Source: Brevibacterium permense | GTDB lineage: Bacteria > Actinomycetota > Actinomycetes > Actinomycetales > Brevibacteriaceae | DNA: 64,000 nt | Assembly (NCBI RefSeq): GCF_013280495.1 | Contig: NZ_JABSSX010000001.1 | Location: 310,001 to 374,000, forward strand | Reading direction: 5' to 3' | Shown here: one piece after another, positions 8,877 through 17,922 of the stretch | Layout of the letters: the number at the start of each line of letters is the position of its first letter | Position numbering within the stretch: position 1 is the stretch's first letter | Position numbers and translations under genes: made by a program | The notes under the pieces: model-generated | The model's database searches: none | What the model was told of the DNA's origin: nothing | The model's input: the letters and a program-made list of their open reading frames with translations, nothing else

Positions 8877-9752
8877 TCAGTCCGTCCAGGCGTCGTCGGT
8901 GAAGTAGCCGTCGATGAACCCGGGCAGGCGCTGCCCGTCCTTCGAAGTCTCGAGCGTGTACGGGGCGACGTGGAAGCCGGCCTTGTCGAGTTCGCGCATC
9001 TTGTTCGTCGGCAGGTTCTTGCTCGGTCCCACCCATTCGATTCCGGCGTCCTTGATCTCGGCCGGTGATTCCTTCGGCATGGTCGAGCCCATGAGGTAGA
9101 GCGAGGTGTATCCGCGGTCGGCGATCGTCTTCGCCGCTTCGAAGTCGAAGGACTGGACGACGAGGGAGTCGTTGAGTCCGCGTTCGTCGAATTCGTCGAG
9201 GACGCGGTCGACCTCCTCGGGGGTGGCCCCGGGCTTGATCTCGGGCACGAGGACGACCTCGCCGCCCATCTCGTCGAGGAGTTCGTCGAGGGTGACGGTG
9301 GCGGCTTCTTCTCCGCCGGCCGGGTGCTTGATCGTGGCTGCGTCCCATTCCTGCCGGCTGAGGTCCCGGATAGGGCCGGTCGCGCCGTTGAGGGTGCGGT
9401 CGGCGGTGTCGTCGTGGATGAGGACGGGGGTGCCGTCTTCGAGGAACTGGATGTCCATTTCGGGGAGGAATCCGTCCTTCGCCGAGGCGGTGAATCCTTC
9501 CATGGATTCTTCCGGATAGACGTCGGCGCCGCCTCGGTGGGAGATCGTGGTCGGGAATTCGATGTCGGCGACCTTGTCGGGTGCGGTGTAATCGTTGGCC
9601 GAGCCGAGTCCCGGGGCGTCTCCGGCTGAGCCGAGGCCCGTGGCTGCGGCGGGTGCGAGGCCGGCGCCGAAGGTCGCCGAGGCCGCGAGGACCGCGGTGG
9701 CGAGGATAGTGAACGGACGGGTGCGCTTGGATGCTGTTCTCTGTGTAATCAC
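8877..9752 (-). CDS. Secreted glycerophosphodiester phosphodiesterase
   Basis: The 291-residue protein has a Sec signal peptide: a basic start (SKRTR), a hydrophobic core of about 20 residues and an Ala-rich cleavage zone ending near residue 38. The GDPD catalytic signature follows: SHRGGADVYPEES, then EMDIQFLEDGTPVLIHDD, giving the His-Arg, Glu-x-Asp and second His that bind metal and act in catalysis. C-terminal strands VVLVPEIK and IEWVGPS fit the TIM barrel. The enzyme hydrolyses glycerophosphodiesters to glycerol 3-phosphate outside the membrane. It could salvage glycerol phosphate from lipid or from teichoic acid, which would suit the nearby wall-polymer locus, but that link is inference. 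Confidence 0.88.
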   Translation of the reverse strand: MITQRTASKRTRPFTILATAVLAASATFGAGLAPAAATGLGSAGDAPGLGSANDYTAPDKVADIEFPTTISHRGGADVYPEESMEGFTASAKDGFLPEMDIQFLEDGTPVLIHDDTADRTLNGATGPIRDLSRQEWDAATIKHPAGGEEAATVTLDELLDEMGGEVVLVPEIKPGATPEEVDRVLDEFDERGLNDSLVVQSFDFEAAKTIADRGYTSLYLMGSTMPKESPAEIKDAGIEWVGPSKNLPTNKMRELDKAGFHVAPYTLETSKDGQRLPGFIDGYFTDDAWTD

Positions 9753-9874
9753 GTGCGCGACGCTACGAAGCGCAGGTGATCTTGTGGCGAAGCCGCCGTG
9801 AACGTTCTTCGCAGAGTGGGCGAACGGCTGGGAAATGATTGACCTCGCCGAGGCGGCCGACCGGGCCCGTACGT

Positions 9875-9897
9875 CCGGCCGTTCACCGAACGGCCGG
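9875..9897. terminator. GC-rich hairpin downstream of the HdeD-like gene
   Basis: A perfect 10-bp inverted repeat (CCGGCCGTTC, 3-nt loop, GAACGGCCGG) lies 18 bp beyond the stop of the leftward HdeD-like gene. It lacks a clear T-run on either side, so termination is plausible but not certain. Confidence 0.5.
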
Positions 9898-9914
9898 CAC
9901 GAACCGTGGGTTAG

Positions 9915-10520
9915 TCAGTTTCCGAAAGCCTGCTTCGTGTGCGAGCGGCCGACGAAGGCCATGACGATGAGGAAGATGCCGAAGACGATCGTGTAGATCG
10001 CGATGATCCACACCAGCGCGAGCAATGCGGCTCCCGGGTTGGAGAAGACGACGATGAACGTGATGACGCCGAAGATGATGTCGAGGACTCCGAGGGCCTT
10101 CGACCATCCTTTGAATGATTTCGACGCGACGCTGAGGATGCCGCGGATGAGCATTCCCGACGCCATCATCAGCAGGATGACGGTGCCGCCCATGACGGCG
10201 AACGACAGCGGTACGATCATGATGATGACGCCGCCGATGACGTAGGCGATGCCTGCGGCCAGCTCCCAACCCCATGACAGGTTCTGTTTGCGGGCCTGCA
10301 GGGCGTGGGTGATCTCGAAGACGCCGTCGACGATGAGCCAGGCGCCGACCCAGATTCCGAGTGCTACTGCCATTGCGGCGGGTGCGACGAGGAGGAGGAT
10401 GCCGAAGAGGACGGCGAGGATGCCGCGGATCAGCACCGCCCAAAAGGCGCCTTTGCCGAGCTCGGTCATCAGCGAACGAACGGCACCTGCGGGGTTTGTC
10501 GGGTTCTGTGGTGTAGCCAT
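9915..10520 (-). CDS. HdeD family membrane protein (DUF308)
   Basis: The 201-residue protein is almost entirely hydrophobic, with about six predicted membrane segments arranged as repeated DUF308 pairs (for example GAFWAVLIRGILAVLFGILL and later IAYVIGGVIIMIV). Family members include E. coli HdeD, linked to acid resistance at high cell density; the molecular activity is unknown. I chose the ATG at 10520 because AGGAGG sits just upstream, rather than the more distal in-frame start at 10538. It is a single-gene unit that diverges from the glycosyltransferase at 10621. Confidence 0.82.
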   Translation of the reverse strand: MATPQNPTNPAGAVRSLMTELGKGAFWAVLIRGILAVLFGILLLVAPAAMAVALGIWVGAWLIVDGVFEITHALQARKQNLSWGWELAAGIAYVIGGVIIMIVPLSFAVMGGTVILLMMASGMLIRGILSVASKSFKGWSKALGVLDIIFGVITFIVVFSNPGAALLALVWIIAIYTIVFGIFLIVMAFVGRSHTKQAFGN

Positions 10521-10620
10521 GATTCCTCCTGCTGACAAGACGTTTGGCTACTTGCAGTCTATACCTGATAGGTGAGGAAGGGAGGAGGGGCGCAGTTCTC
10601 GCTAAGATCACAGCATTGAG

Positions 10621-12531
10621 GTGGAGTGTTCTCTGGATTTCGGGGGATCGATCATTAGTCTTTCTGTAGTGAACAATAGCCCCGAAGCATCCCCAAAGCA
10701 GTTCCATCCCCACCGATTTCCTCATCGTGGTCTCCTGCCCGAAGGCAGATACTTCACACTGACCTGGACGATCGGCTACGACTTCGGTGGGATGACCACA
10801 GTCGCCCTGGAACGCAGCTCGGCCTTCGCCCGGCTCGACAACCGCCGGGTTGAGATTCTGACGCTGAGTCCGGAAATGAAGGGTCGGGACCGTGAGCGCG
10901 AACTCCACGAGGCGGGAACCCTCGATCGCAAGGTGAAGATCCGCAGTCTGTGGCAGGACCTCACCTCGTGGTCCGACCGGAAACTGCGGCGAATGGTCGG
11001 CACGGTCGATCCCGATCCGTCAGCAGTCGATGACGTCTTGAATCGGAGCGGACGGGATTGGACTGAGCTGAGGGAAGATTCCGAGGGCCACCTGCTCCAG
11101 GCCGACAGGTATCACGATCGTGGGCATCTGCTTGTCATCGATCGCCAGGACATGAAGAAGCGAGGCCGCCGAGGCGGACGCCGGATCACCCTGTTTGACC
11201 GTGACCAGAAGGTGATTGCCCAATGGGGCTCTGCTCGTGAGTTCTACCAGGCCTGGCTCGATGTCGTCATCGGGGACAAGCCTTCGTACCTCATCTGCGA
11301 CTCGGCCTTCGTCGGCAATTTCATCCACGAATTTCGGCGCGACAATGTGATTCTTTGTATGGTCAACCACAATCATTTTCTTGCTGATGCGGATGATGAG
11401 CCCACTGGAGCACTGGCTGAAGACAAATTCGGCTACCTCCGTCATCTGGACAATTTCGACTTGGCGACCACACTCACCGATTCGCAGCGAGTCGCAATGG
11501 AGAGGCTGGACCTGTCGGCGGGAAAACTCACAACGGTGTCGAACCTGACCGATGACCTGCATGGAGACCCGTACCGACCGCGGGCCCGCCACAAGGGCTC
11601 CATGATCGCTCGTCTGGCTCCTCAGAAACGCGTGGAAGACGCGATCGTCGCTGTTGCGGACGTCGCGGCCCGTGGCCGGCAAATAACGCTCGACATATAC
11701 GGCGACGGCGAGGACAGGCCGATGCTCAGCGAGCTAATCCAGAGCAAGAACGCCGTTGACCGAATCACACTGCGCGGCCACGTTGAAGGTGCGAAATCAA
11801 ACTTTCTCGCCAGCTCGTTCAGCCTCTTGACCAGTCGATACGAGGGGCAAGGGCTGGTGGTGCTGGAGAGTATGTCGGCAGGCTGCATCCCTATCTGTTA
11901 CGAGGTGGACTTTGGCCCGGCAGACATCATCGAGCACGGTGTCAATGGCTTTCTCGTCGACCCGGGCGACGTCGACGGACTGGCTGACGCGATCTCGACA
12001 TTCCTTTCTCTGTCTGAAGACGAGGTTTCGGCGATGCGCCGAAATGCCGTATCCCGGGCAGCAGACTTCTTCGAACGTCCCATTATTCGACGGTGGGGAG
12101 AGGTACTGGCCTCACAGTCGTTTGCTCCGATCATCCGCGCCGAGGGCGCGCACGCCGAGGCCCAATCTGCCGAAGTGACTGCAAACGGAATTGCCATCAC
12201 TCTGAGAGTCTCTGACCTGAAGGAGAGCACCCTCACCCAGACGTTCGTCTCCTGGAAGTCGCGGGCTGGCACCTTCTATGGGCGAGTCGAAGCTCGCCGG
12301 AGTGGAGAGCTGATCACGGCCGAGATTCCGTATTCTCGGATCGAGCATATGACGGGAGAATACGTTGACTTCTCCCTTGACCTCGTCTTTGACAGAGGGT
12401 TTGAACGAGTGCGGATCGCCTGTGGCGAAGACTCCGTTATCAGAACTTCAGATCAGGTGCATCTCTATTCGACCAAGCACGGGAACTTCAGTGGCCGCCT
12501 TGTCCGAACGGATCTCACATCCACTTCTTGA
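10621..12531 (+). CDS. Glycosyltransferase, GT4-type, teichoic acid alpha-glucosyltransferase (TagE)-like
   Basis: The 636-residue protein has a diverged N-terminal Rossmann domain with a GYDFGGMTTVALERS entry motif and a C-terminal GT4 domain: ARLAPQKRVEDAI, then SRYEGQGLVVLESMSAGC (the E-x7-E nucleotide-sugar signature) and HGVNGFLVDPGDVDGLADAI. A further beta-rich C-terminal region ends in STKHGNFSGRL. The architecture is like TagE, which glucosylates poly(glycerol phosphate). A paralogue with the same layout and ending is at 25165-27048. The GTG start is taken from the open frame; no strong ribosome site decides between it and later GTG codons. The 3' end overlaps the convergent corA gene by 17 bp. 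Confidence 0.75.
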   Translation: MECSLDFGGSIISLSVVNNSPEASPKQFHPHRFPHRGLLPEGRYFTLTWTIGYDFGGMTTVALERSSAFARLDNRRVEILTLSPEMKGRDRERELHEAGTLDRKVKIRSLWQDLTSWSDRKLRRMVGTVDPDPSAVDDVLNRSGRDWTELREDSEGHLLQADRYHDRGHLLVIDRQDMKKRGRRGGRRITLFDRDQKVIAQWGSAREFYQAWLDVVIGDKPSYLICDSAFVGNFIHEFRRDNVILCMVNHNHFLADADDEPTGALAEDKFGYLRHLDNFDLATTLTDSQRVAMERLDLSAGKLTTVSNLTDDLHGDPYRPRARHKGSMIARLAPQKRVEDAIVAVADVAARGRQITLDIYGDGEDRPMLSELIQSKNAVDRITLRGHVEGAKSNFLASSFSLLTSRYEGQGLVVLESMSAGCIPICYEVDFGPADIIEHGVNGFLVDPGDVDGLADAISTFLSLSEDEVSAMRRNAVSRAADFFERPIIRRWGEVLASQSFAPIIRAEGAHAEAQSAEVTANGIAITLRVSDLKESTLTQTFVSWKSRAGTFYGRVEARRSGELITAEIPYSRIEHMTGEYVDFSLDLVFDRGFERVRIACGEDSVIRTSDQVHLYSTKHGNFSGRLVRTDLTSTS

Positions 12532-13645
12532 CTCGGAAGACGACGTAGAGAACGACTCCCAACCCAAGCATGAGCCCCAACGCCATCGGATAGCCGAAAG
12601 TCCAGTGGAGTTCGGGCATATCGTCGAAGTTCATGCCGTAGATCGCTCCGACGACGGTGGGGGCGAAGAGGATCGCTGCCCAGCCGGAGATCTTCTTCAT
12701 GTCCTCGTTCTGCCGCTGCGCGACGAGGGAGGAATTGACGTTGAGGATCTGCGACAGGGCTTCTCGCAGCTCGCCCGCCTCGGCGAGGACTCGCGTGAGG
12801 TGGTCGGTGACATCATCGAGGTAGGCGCGAAGGTCGTCGGGAATCGCGTACTTGGCTTCCCCGTTCCCGAGCGCCTGCGTCAGTCGGTTGAGGTGGGTGG
12901 AGTTGTGGAGGACATCGATCACTTCCTGGCTGAGGAGATAGATGCGCTCGGCAGCGGCAGTGTCCCCGCTGAAGACCTGCCGCTCGATCCCGTCCTTGTC
13001 ATCCTGCAGTCCGTCGAGGACGGGGAAGTATCCATCGACCACGGTGTCGAGCAGGCGGAACATGAGCGCCTTTGGTCCGAGTGCGAGAAGTTCGCGGTCT
13101 TTCGCCCAGCTGCGCTTCTCGTTCGTGAAGTACTCCTGGACTCCGCTGGTGTCCGCCGGAATCGGTGTGCCGTCGATGAATCGGTCTCCCTGACAGATGA
13201 TGACGAGCACATCATCTTTCATCAGCAAGTGGAACTCGTTGAACTCGACTTCCTCTTTCGCGTCGATGTAGACCGCTGATTTGAGGACGACGAAGAGCAC
13301 ATCACCGTAACGTTCGACCTTGGCCCGCTGGTTCGCATGGAAGAGGTCATCGACGAGAACCGGATGCAGGTCCCACGTCGAGGCGACCTCCGCGAACAGC
13401 CCGGGAGCGGGCCTGGGGATGACGATCTGCGTGATCGAGCCGGGAACCGACGAGCCGGAGCCGTCCGGGTCATGTGCAGACAGCGCGTCGGCAAAGGACC
13501 GGACGACGTTCATCTCCTGCGGTTCGCTGTCGATGATGCGGCGGCTGAACAGCGTCGGTGCCTCGGTGGACTTCGCTTCTGACCCCACCGCCGGTCGCTT
13601 GCGCAGTGACGGTCGTTCGGGCTTGTCTCTGCGGACTCTTGACAT
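12515..13645 (-). CDS. corA: CorA family magnesium/cobalt transporter
   Basis: The 376-residue protein has the CorA pattern: a long charged cytoplasmic domain, then near the C-terminus two transmembrane helices with the diagnostic GMN motif (IYGMNFDDMPELHW) between them, and a basic tail (RVKKWM). It mediates Mg2+ (and Co2+/Ni2+) uptake as a pentamer. The ATG at 13645 follows an AGGAAAGGGAG ribosome site and is preferred over the start at 13690. It is a single gene lying inside the wall-polymer region and oriented against it; I see no functional link beyond position. Confidence 0.9.
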   Translation of the reverse strand: MSRVRRDKPERPSLRKRPAVGSEAKSTEAPTLFSRRIIDSEPQEMNVVRSFADALSAHDPDGSGSSVPGSITQIVIPRPAPGLFAEVASTWDLHPVLVDDLFHANQRAKVERYGDVLFVVLKSAVYIDAKEEVEFNEFHLLMKDDVLVIICQGDRFIDGTPIPADTSGVQEYFTNEKRSWAKDRELLALGPKALMFRLLDTVVDGYFPVLDGLQDDKDGIERQVFSGDTAAAERIYLLSQEVIDVLHNSTHLNRLTQALGNGEAKYAIPDDLRAYLDDVTDHLTRVLAEAGELREALSQILNVNSSLVAQRQNEDMKKISGWAAILFAPTVVGAIYGMNFDDMPELHWTFGYPMALGLMLGLGVVLYVVFRVKKWM

Positions 13646-13878
13646 TGTGCTCCCTTTCCTCTGACAGCTCTTCAACGGTACTGCACACATAGGTCGGCCT
13701 CAGGACGCAGCAAGTGGGAGGCGAAATACTTTATCGTCGAATCCTCAGACCGGGTGCGGTGCCTGCGCCAAATCTCTGACTGCGCCCGTGCGCAGATGGG
13801 GTTAGAGTGGCAACCGGTCGGCATCGTCGCGGACCGGTTGCCCACCACGAGGAGCATGAGAGGACGGAGCCGTAGACC

Positions 13879-15132
13879 ATGCCACGCATATTCCTCCGCC
13901 TTTGGCGCCGCTACCGGGATACAGCACTCTTCCTGAAGATGACGGCCGGGTTCGTCCTCGGACTCATCGTTGCCTTCGTCTTCGGAGAGAAGGCGCAGGT
14001 GCTGTCACCGATCGGTGACATCCTGCTCAACCTCCTCCAGCTGATCGTCATCCCGATCATCATGGTGACGCTGATCGACGCGGTCAACAGCACGCGCCCC
14101 GGAAACCTCGTCAGGGTCGCCTTCAAGACCTTCGCCTTCTACATCCTCACGACGATCGCCGCCGTCATCATCAGTCTGTCCCTGGCCCTTCTGGTCAAAC
14201 CGGGGACCGGTCTCCAGCGCCCTGAGAAGGGCGCAGAGACACCCGAGGCCCCCTCATTCGTCGACCAGCTCGTCGGCATATTCCCCGAGAACGTCTTCAA
14301 GGCTCTGGTCGACGGCAACATCCTCGCTCTGATCTTCGTGGCCTTGATCGTCGGCCTCACGATGGCAGGTATGCGCCGCTCGTCCGATTCGACGATCTCC
14401 GGCTTCGGGAAGCTCGTGTACGACCTCGTACTCGCGGCCAAGGAGATGACGTTCCGCATCCTTGGAGGGATACTCCAATTTGCACCGTTCGGTATCGCAG
14501 CCCTGGTGGCGAGCGATATCGGCAGCCAAGGAATCGATGCCCTGGCGGCACTGGGCAAACTGACCGGCGTCGTCTATGCCGGTCTGGCAGCGCAGATCCT
14601 CCTTGTCTATATTCCGCTGCTGCTGCTCAACCGGATTCCGGTCGGCGGATTCTTCCGCGTCGCCGGTGCGCCGATGGCCACGGCGTTCACGACTCAGAGC
14701 AGCTCAGGGACGATCCCTGTGTCGCTGGAGGCGACGAGGAAAGCAAACATCCGCCAAGAGGTCGCTGGCTTCGTCATCCCATTGGGTGCGACCATCAACA
14801 TGGACGGAGCGGTCATCCGTCTGGGGGCGTCCGTGGTGCTGGCTGCCAATATCGTCGGCCATGACATGTCCGTGCTCGAACTCGGCGCGATCGTCCTCAC
14901 GGCCACGTTCGTCTCGATCGGCACCGCAGGAGTCCCCGGCGCCGGACTCATCGGCTTGACGATCCTGCTGCAGCAAGCCGGTCTCCCGCTTGAGACCGTC
15001 GCTCTGGTCGCCGGTGTCGACGTTCTGCTCGGAATGGGGGCGACGATGCTCAATATCACCGGCGACCTCGTCGGAGTCCACCTCATCGACAAGAGTGAGA
15101 AGCGGATCAGCGAGGGCAGCCGAGAATTGTAG
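13879..15132 (+). CDS. Dicarboxylate/amino acid:cation symporter (DAACS family)
   Basis: The 417-residue membrane protein carries the hallmarks of the GltP/DctA family: an N-terminal helix bundle, the serine-rich reentrant-loop motif QSSSGTIPVSLEATR near residue 272, the TINMDGAVI motif near residue 308 that contributes to sodium and substrate sites, and the VPGAGLIGLTILL loop. It should import acidic amino acids or C4-dicarboxylates with Na+ or H+. Substrate choice cannot be called from sequence alone. It is divergent from corA, with which it shares a 233-bp upstream region. Confidence 0.88.
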   Translation: MPRIFLRLWRRYRDTALFLKMTAGFVLGLIVAFVFGEKAQVLSPIGDILLNLLQLIVIPIIMVTLIDAVNSTRPGNLVRVAFKTFAFYILTTIAAVIISLSLALLVKPGTGLQRPEKGAETPEAPSFVDQLVGIFPENVFKALVDGNILALIFVALIVGLTMAGMRRSSDSTISGFGKLVYDLVLAAKEMTFRILGGILQFAPFGIAALVASDIGSQGIDALAALGKLTGVVYAGLAAQILLVYIPLLLLNRIPVGGFFRVAGAPMATAFTTQSSSGTIPVSLEATRKANIRQEVAGFVIPLGATINMDGAVIRLGASVVLAANIVGHDMSVLELGAIVLTATFVSIGTAGVPGAGLIGLTILLQQAGLPLETVALVAGVDVLLGMGATMLNITGDLVGVHLIDKSEKRISEGSREL

Positions 15133-15188
15133 CCCGTTCACTCGAATCACGGGAGGGGTGGCGAAGGCTTCGTCATTCTGAAAACCTG

Positions 15189-15365
15189 AGGGCACGGTCC
15201 GCACACGTGCTCACCCGACGATACGGCGAGGCCCTGGACCGTGGAGTGAACTGCATCGATACAGCCAACCTCTGCTCGGCCGGGGACGCGGAAAGAGTCC
15301 TCGGCGAGATCATGGGCGACAAACGCGATGAAGTCATCCTCACCTCAGATACGAATCACAGATGA
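15189..15365 (+). pseudogene. Aldo/keto reductase fragment
   Basis: One frame across this gap reads GEALDRGVNCIDTANLCSAG and then AERVLGEIMGDKRDEVIL, which matches the region of aldo/keto reductases around the DTAD..Y active-site segment (typical form: ALDAGVNFFDTADVYSGG). The catalytic Asp and Tyr positions read Asn and Cys here. There is no plausible start and the frame stops at 15363-15365 after about 55 residues, so only a piece of the roughly 300-residue gene remains. It looks like a decayed remnant immediately upstream of the DUF2795 gene. Confidence 0.5.
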
Positions 15366-15378
15366 AGGAGAAACACCG

Positions 15379-15603
15379 ATGACCACACGTGACGAACTCC
15401 GTGCAGAGAAGGCCCTGCAGGGGATGGAATTCCCCGCTTCGAAGACCGAGCTCATCGACTATGCAACCGAACGCTCGGCCACGGCGAAGACACTTCAGGC
15501 CTTGCAAGCTCTGCCGGATCGGCAGTTCGAGAACAAGGACGATGTCGTCGAGGCAGTGCCGCAGGAGCCCGAAGGCGACGCTCCCGGAGGCGTGCACCGA
15601 TGA
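15379..15603 (+). CDS. DUF2795 domain-containing protein
   Basis: The 74-residue acidic protein begins MTTRDELRAEKALQG and contains the DUF2795 pattern (GMEFPASKTELIDYA, then ALPDRQFENKDDVVEAV). The function of the family is not known; members are small and common in actinobacteria, often near stress genes. I place the start at 15379, where AAGGAG lies about 8 nt upstream, instead of the longer in-frame start at 15328, which falls inside the aldo/keto reductase remnant. A DUF2267 gene follows 60 bp downstream. Confidence 0.75.
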   Translation: MTTRDELRAEKALQGMEFPASKTELIDYATERSATAKTLQALQALPDRQFENKDDVVEAVPQEPEGDAPGGVHR

Positions 15604-15663
15604 GATCGGCCGGTGCACTGACGACGTGACAGAAGACAGTGAATCGGAAGAAGGTGTTCGAAC

Positions 15664-16047
15664 ATGCGCAGTGATGAGTTCCTCAAAAACGTCACCGAAA
15701 CCGGCGGGCCCGGCGATCCTGAAAGCGCTGCCGTCGTGACCCGGACGGTATTGGATAACCTGGGGAAACGGCTCAAAGGCGGAGAGGCGGCGGATCTGGC
15801 CGCCCAGCTTCCTGCCGAACTGCAGGAGCCGCTCCAACGGCACGGTTCGGAGGCCCCACTGACCGACGACGTCGATGAGTTCCTCCGTCGTCTGGCTGAC
15901 CAGCTGGGCCAGGGGATCGATCCTGTTACCGCCCGTGCCTACGCGCGTGCCGTGATCTCGACGCTTGACGCCGCGGTCTCAGAGGGCGAGGTCGATGATC
16001 TCCGCTCACAGCTGCCGGCAGGCTTCGCACCGCTGTTCGAAGGCTGA
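15664..16047 (+). CDS. DUF2267 domain-containing protein
   Basis: The 127-residue protein shows the two-repeat helical pattern of DUF2267: AAVVTRTVLDNLGKRLKGGE with DLAAQLPAELQEPL, then ARAVISTLDAAVSEGEVDDL with LRSQLPAGFAPLFEG. The family is found in many soil bacteria and is thought to be associated with stress or envelope functions, but no activity is established. It follows the DUF2795 gene on the same strand and the two may be cotranscribed. A hairpin at 16056-16104 follows the stop. Confidence 0.8.
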   Translation: MRSDEFLKNVTETGGPGDPESAAVVTRTVLDNLGKRLKGGEAADLAAQLPAELQEPLQRHGSEAPLTDDVDEFLRRLADQLGQGIDPVTARAYARAVISTLDAAVSEGEVDDLRSQLPAGFAPLFEG

Positions 16048-16055
16048 TCTGTGCT

Positions 16056-16104
16056 TCGCCCCTCACCCTGGTGAAGGCACGGTCTTCGCCGGAGTGAGGG
16101 GCGA
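16056..16104 (+). terminator. Stem-loop after the DUF2267 gene
   Basis: TCGCCCCTCAC at 16056-16066 pairs exactly with GTGAGGGGCGA at 16094-16104, and an inner stem (GGTGAAG with CTTCGCC, one G-U pair) extends it. It begins 9 bp after the stop codon. No T-run follows. Confidence 0.5.
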
Positions 16105-16196
16105 TCTGTCTCCGGCGTCATGGCCGCACCTGAACCCGGCGGCGCGAACACCGTCGAGATGAATGAATCCCGGGGCCCACTGGCAGCGCACAGCGC

Positions 16197-16400
16197 GTGA
16201 ACCCCATCCGACTTTCGAGGGCTGCGAATTCGCGAATATGGACAGTCTTCGAACTCTCCGGCCACCAGCACGACATCATCGCGCAGGCCGTCAATGAACT
16301 CATCGACATGCTGCCGGATCCGCCTCGGGCATCCTTCAGCAGCGAACCCGACCTCGACGAGGTTGAGCCCCTCGCTCCGGGTGACGACTTCGGGGCGTAG
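16197..16400 (+). CDS. Hypothetical small protein (weak call)
   Basis: A 67-codon frame from a GTG ends in an acidic, proline-containing tail (LDEVEPLAPGDDFGA) that looks like a real protein C-terminus, preceded by a helical stretch (HDIIAQAVNELIDML). There is no ribosome-binding site that I can see, and the first 15 residues look noncoding. It may be the remains of a longer gene rather than an expressed one. Family not recognised. Confidence 0.3.
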   Translation: MNPIRLSRAANSRIWTVFELSGHQHDIIAQAVNELIDMLPDPPRASFSSEPDLDEVEPLAPGDDFGA

Positions 16401-16550
16401 CCCTCATGCGAGAAGAGCGCGAGGTGCGTGGTGCGTGGTGTGAGGATGCTCTTGGCGAAGCCGACCACACCGCGTGAGAGCTGACCACGATCAAGCAGGA
16501 ACGGAGGTCGAGTTCAGGTCGGACACAGATGGGCATGCACAATAGTCTCC

Positions 16551-17819
16551 ATGACCTTCCTACCGGCAGATCTGCCGCACACCGCTGTTCGCGGTGCCAA
16601 TTTCGCGCAGTCGGTCGCCAAACTCGTGGCTCAGAGGCTGCGGGAACGCTTCCGTGAATCGCGACTGCCAGACGAATTCTCTCCGCAGGACGATGACGTT
16701 TTCGTTGCAGCCGGCTACTTCGCTGGTGACCTCACCTCGGTTTACCAGCTCGAGCAGTGGCTCTGGCCCTTCAAGCAGCTCGAAGCGCGGCTCAAGGAAG
16801 CCGGTCATGGGGATCAGCCTTTCGGGATCATTGTCCGCAATGCCCCGGTTGCTGAGTACCTTAAGAGCATCACCTCGTTCCCGGTGCGGTTCTCACGCCT
16901 GACCAGCGGCCTCGACAAGTTCATGCAGTCCCCGAGTCTCCGTGCCGTCTTCTATGTCAACCAGGGAACCAGCAATTTCCAAGCGCTGCGCTACCCCGAA
17001 CCCGCTCACGTGCACCTCAGCCACGGCGAGAGCGAGAAGATCTCGATGATTTCCAACCAGCTCAAGGGGTACGACTATGTCTTCACAGCCGGCCGGGCTG
17101 CAAGGGAACGAGTCCAGCAGGCTCTTTACGGAATGAGCGACGATCGCATGTTCGACGTCGGACGACCGCAGCTCGACCGCCCCCGTTCGGTTCCGCACGA
17201 GTGGAAGAGATTCAAAGAGGCGTCCCCGGACGGGCAAGCCGTATTCTATGCGCCCACGTGGGAGGGTGACTCTCCGTCGATGGCGTACGGCACCATCGCC
17301 TACAACGGAACGCAGCTCGTCACTTCGCTGCTGGAAGCCGGATACCGAGTGATCTTCCGCCCGCACCCGCGCACCGGGGTGATGTGCCACGAATTTGAGA
17401 AGGCTGTGGAAGACGTGGCGGAGATCGTCGAGTCCGATCCGCGTGGGTTCCTCGACGAGAGTCCAGACGTGTCTTGGCAGTTGGACGAGGCCGATCTCGC
17501 AGTGGTCGAGATGACCTCCGTCGCTTTCGACTGGCTCTCCTCCGGGAAACCCCTCGTGATGGTCCAGCCTCACGAAACCGAGGCAGAGGTGCTCGAAGGC
17601 GGCCTGCTGGATCTGTGTCCGACAGTCGGATCCACCGGTGAAGCCGATGTCGTCGACGTCATCGCCGAGGCAGTCGCGCAAGCCGGGTCTGTTGAGGCGA
17701 TCGCCCAGCTCTATCTCGGTGACACGAGCCCAGGGGCGCAGATGGCCCGTTTCATCCGGTCAAGCGAGCAGGTGATCGCCCAGCGGGTCGAGGAGCATCG
17801 GTTGAAGCACCTCGTGTGA
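16551..17819 (+). CDS. CDP-glycerol glycerophosphotransferase family protein (teichoic acid type), copy A
   Basis: The 422-residue protein belongs to the TagB/TagF-like polyol-phosphate transferase family. Visible landmarks are HVHLSHGESEKISMISNQ (residues about 158-175), the VGRPQLDR turn, FYAPTWEGDSPSMAYG, FRPHPRTG (the H-P loop) and ADLAVVEMTSVAFDWLSSGK near the C-terminus, the position of the TDYSS-type motif in the family. It lacks the N-terminal extension of true TagF, which suits a priming or short-chain transferase. A close relative is at 27125-28402. tagD follows after 103 bp, supplying CDP-glycerol as the likely donor. Confidence 0.78.
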   Translation: MTFLPADLPHTAVRGANFAQSVAKLVAQRLRERFRESRLPDEFSPQDDDVFVAAGYFAGDLTSVYQLEQWLWPFKQLEARLKEAGHGDQPFGIIVRNAPVAEYLKSITSFPVRFSRLTSGLDKFMQSPSLRAVFYVNQGTSNFQALRYPEPAHVHLSHGESEKISMISNQLKGYDYVFTAGRAARERVQQALYGMSDDRMFDVGRPQLDRPRSVPHEWKRFKEASPDGQAVFYAPTWEGDSPSMAYGTIAYNGTQLVTSLLEAGYRVIFRPHPRTGVMCHEFEKAVEDVAEIVESDPRGFLDESPDVSWQLDEADLAVVEMTSVAFDWLSSGKPLVMVQPHETEAEVLEGGLLDLCPTVGSTGEADVVDVIAEAVAQAGSVEAIAQLYLGDTSPGAQMARFIRSSEQVIAQRVEEHRLKHLV

Positions 17820-17824
17820 AGCAA

Positions 17825-17863
17825 TTGATAGTTTCTTAACTTGAAATTACAGAATGGTAAAAT
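17825..17863 (+). promoter_or_regulatory. AT-rich segment upstream of tagD, possible promoter
   Basis: This 40-bp stretch is unusually AT-rich for the neighbourhood and includes TTGATA at 17825-17830 and a TAAAAT hexamer at 17858-17863, about 60 bp before the tagD start. No pair of hexamers has ideal 17-bp spacing (TTAACT at 17836 is the nearest), so this is a suggestion only. Confidence 0.3.
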
Positions 17864-17922
17864 AACGCCGGACCAATTCTGCGGCCCACCACCTGGGCTC
17901 CGATCACTGGACGGAAACAGCA

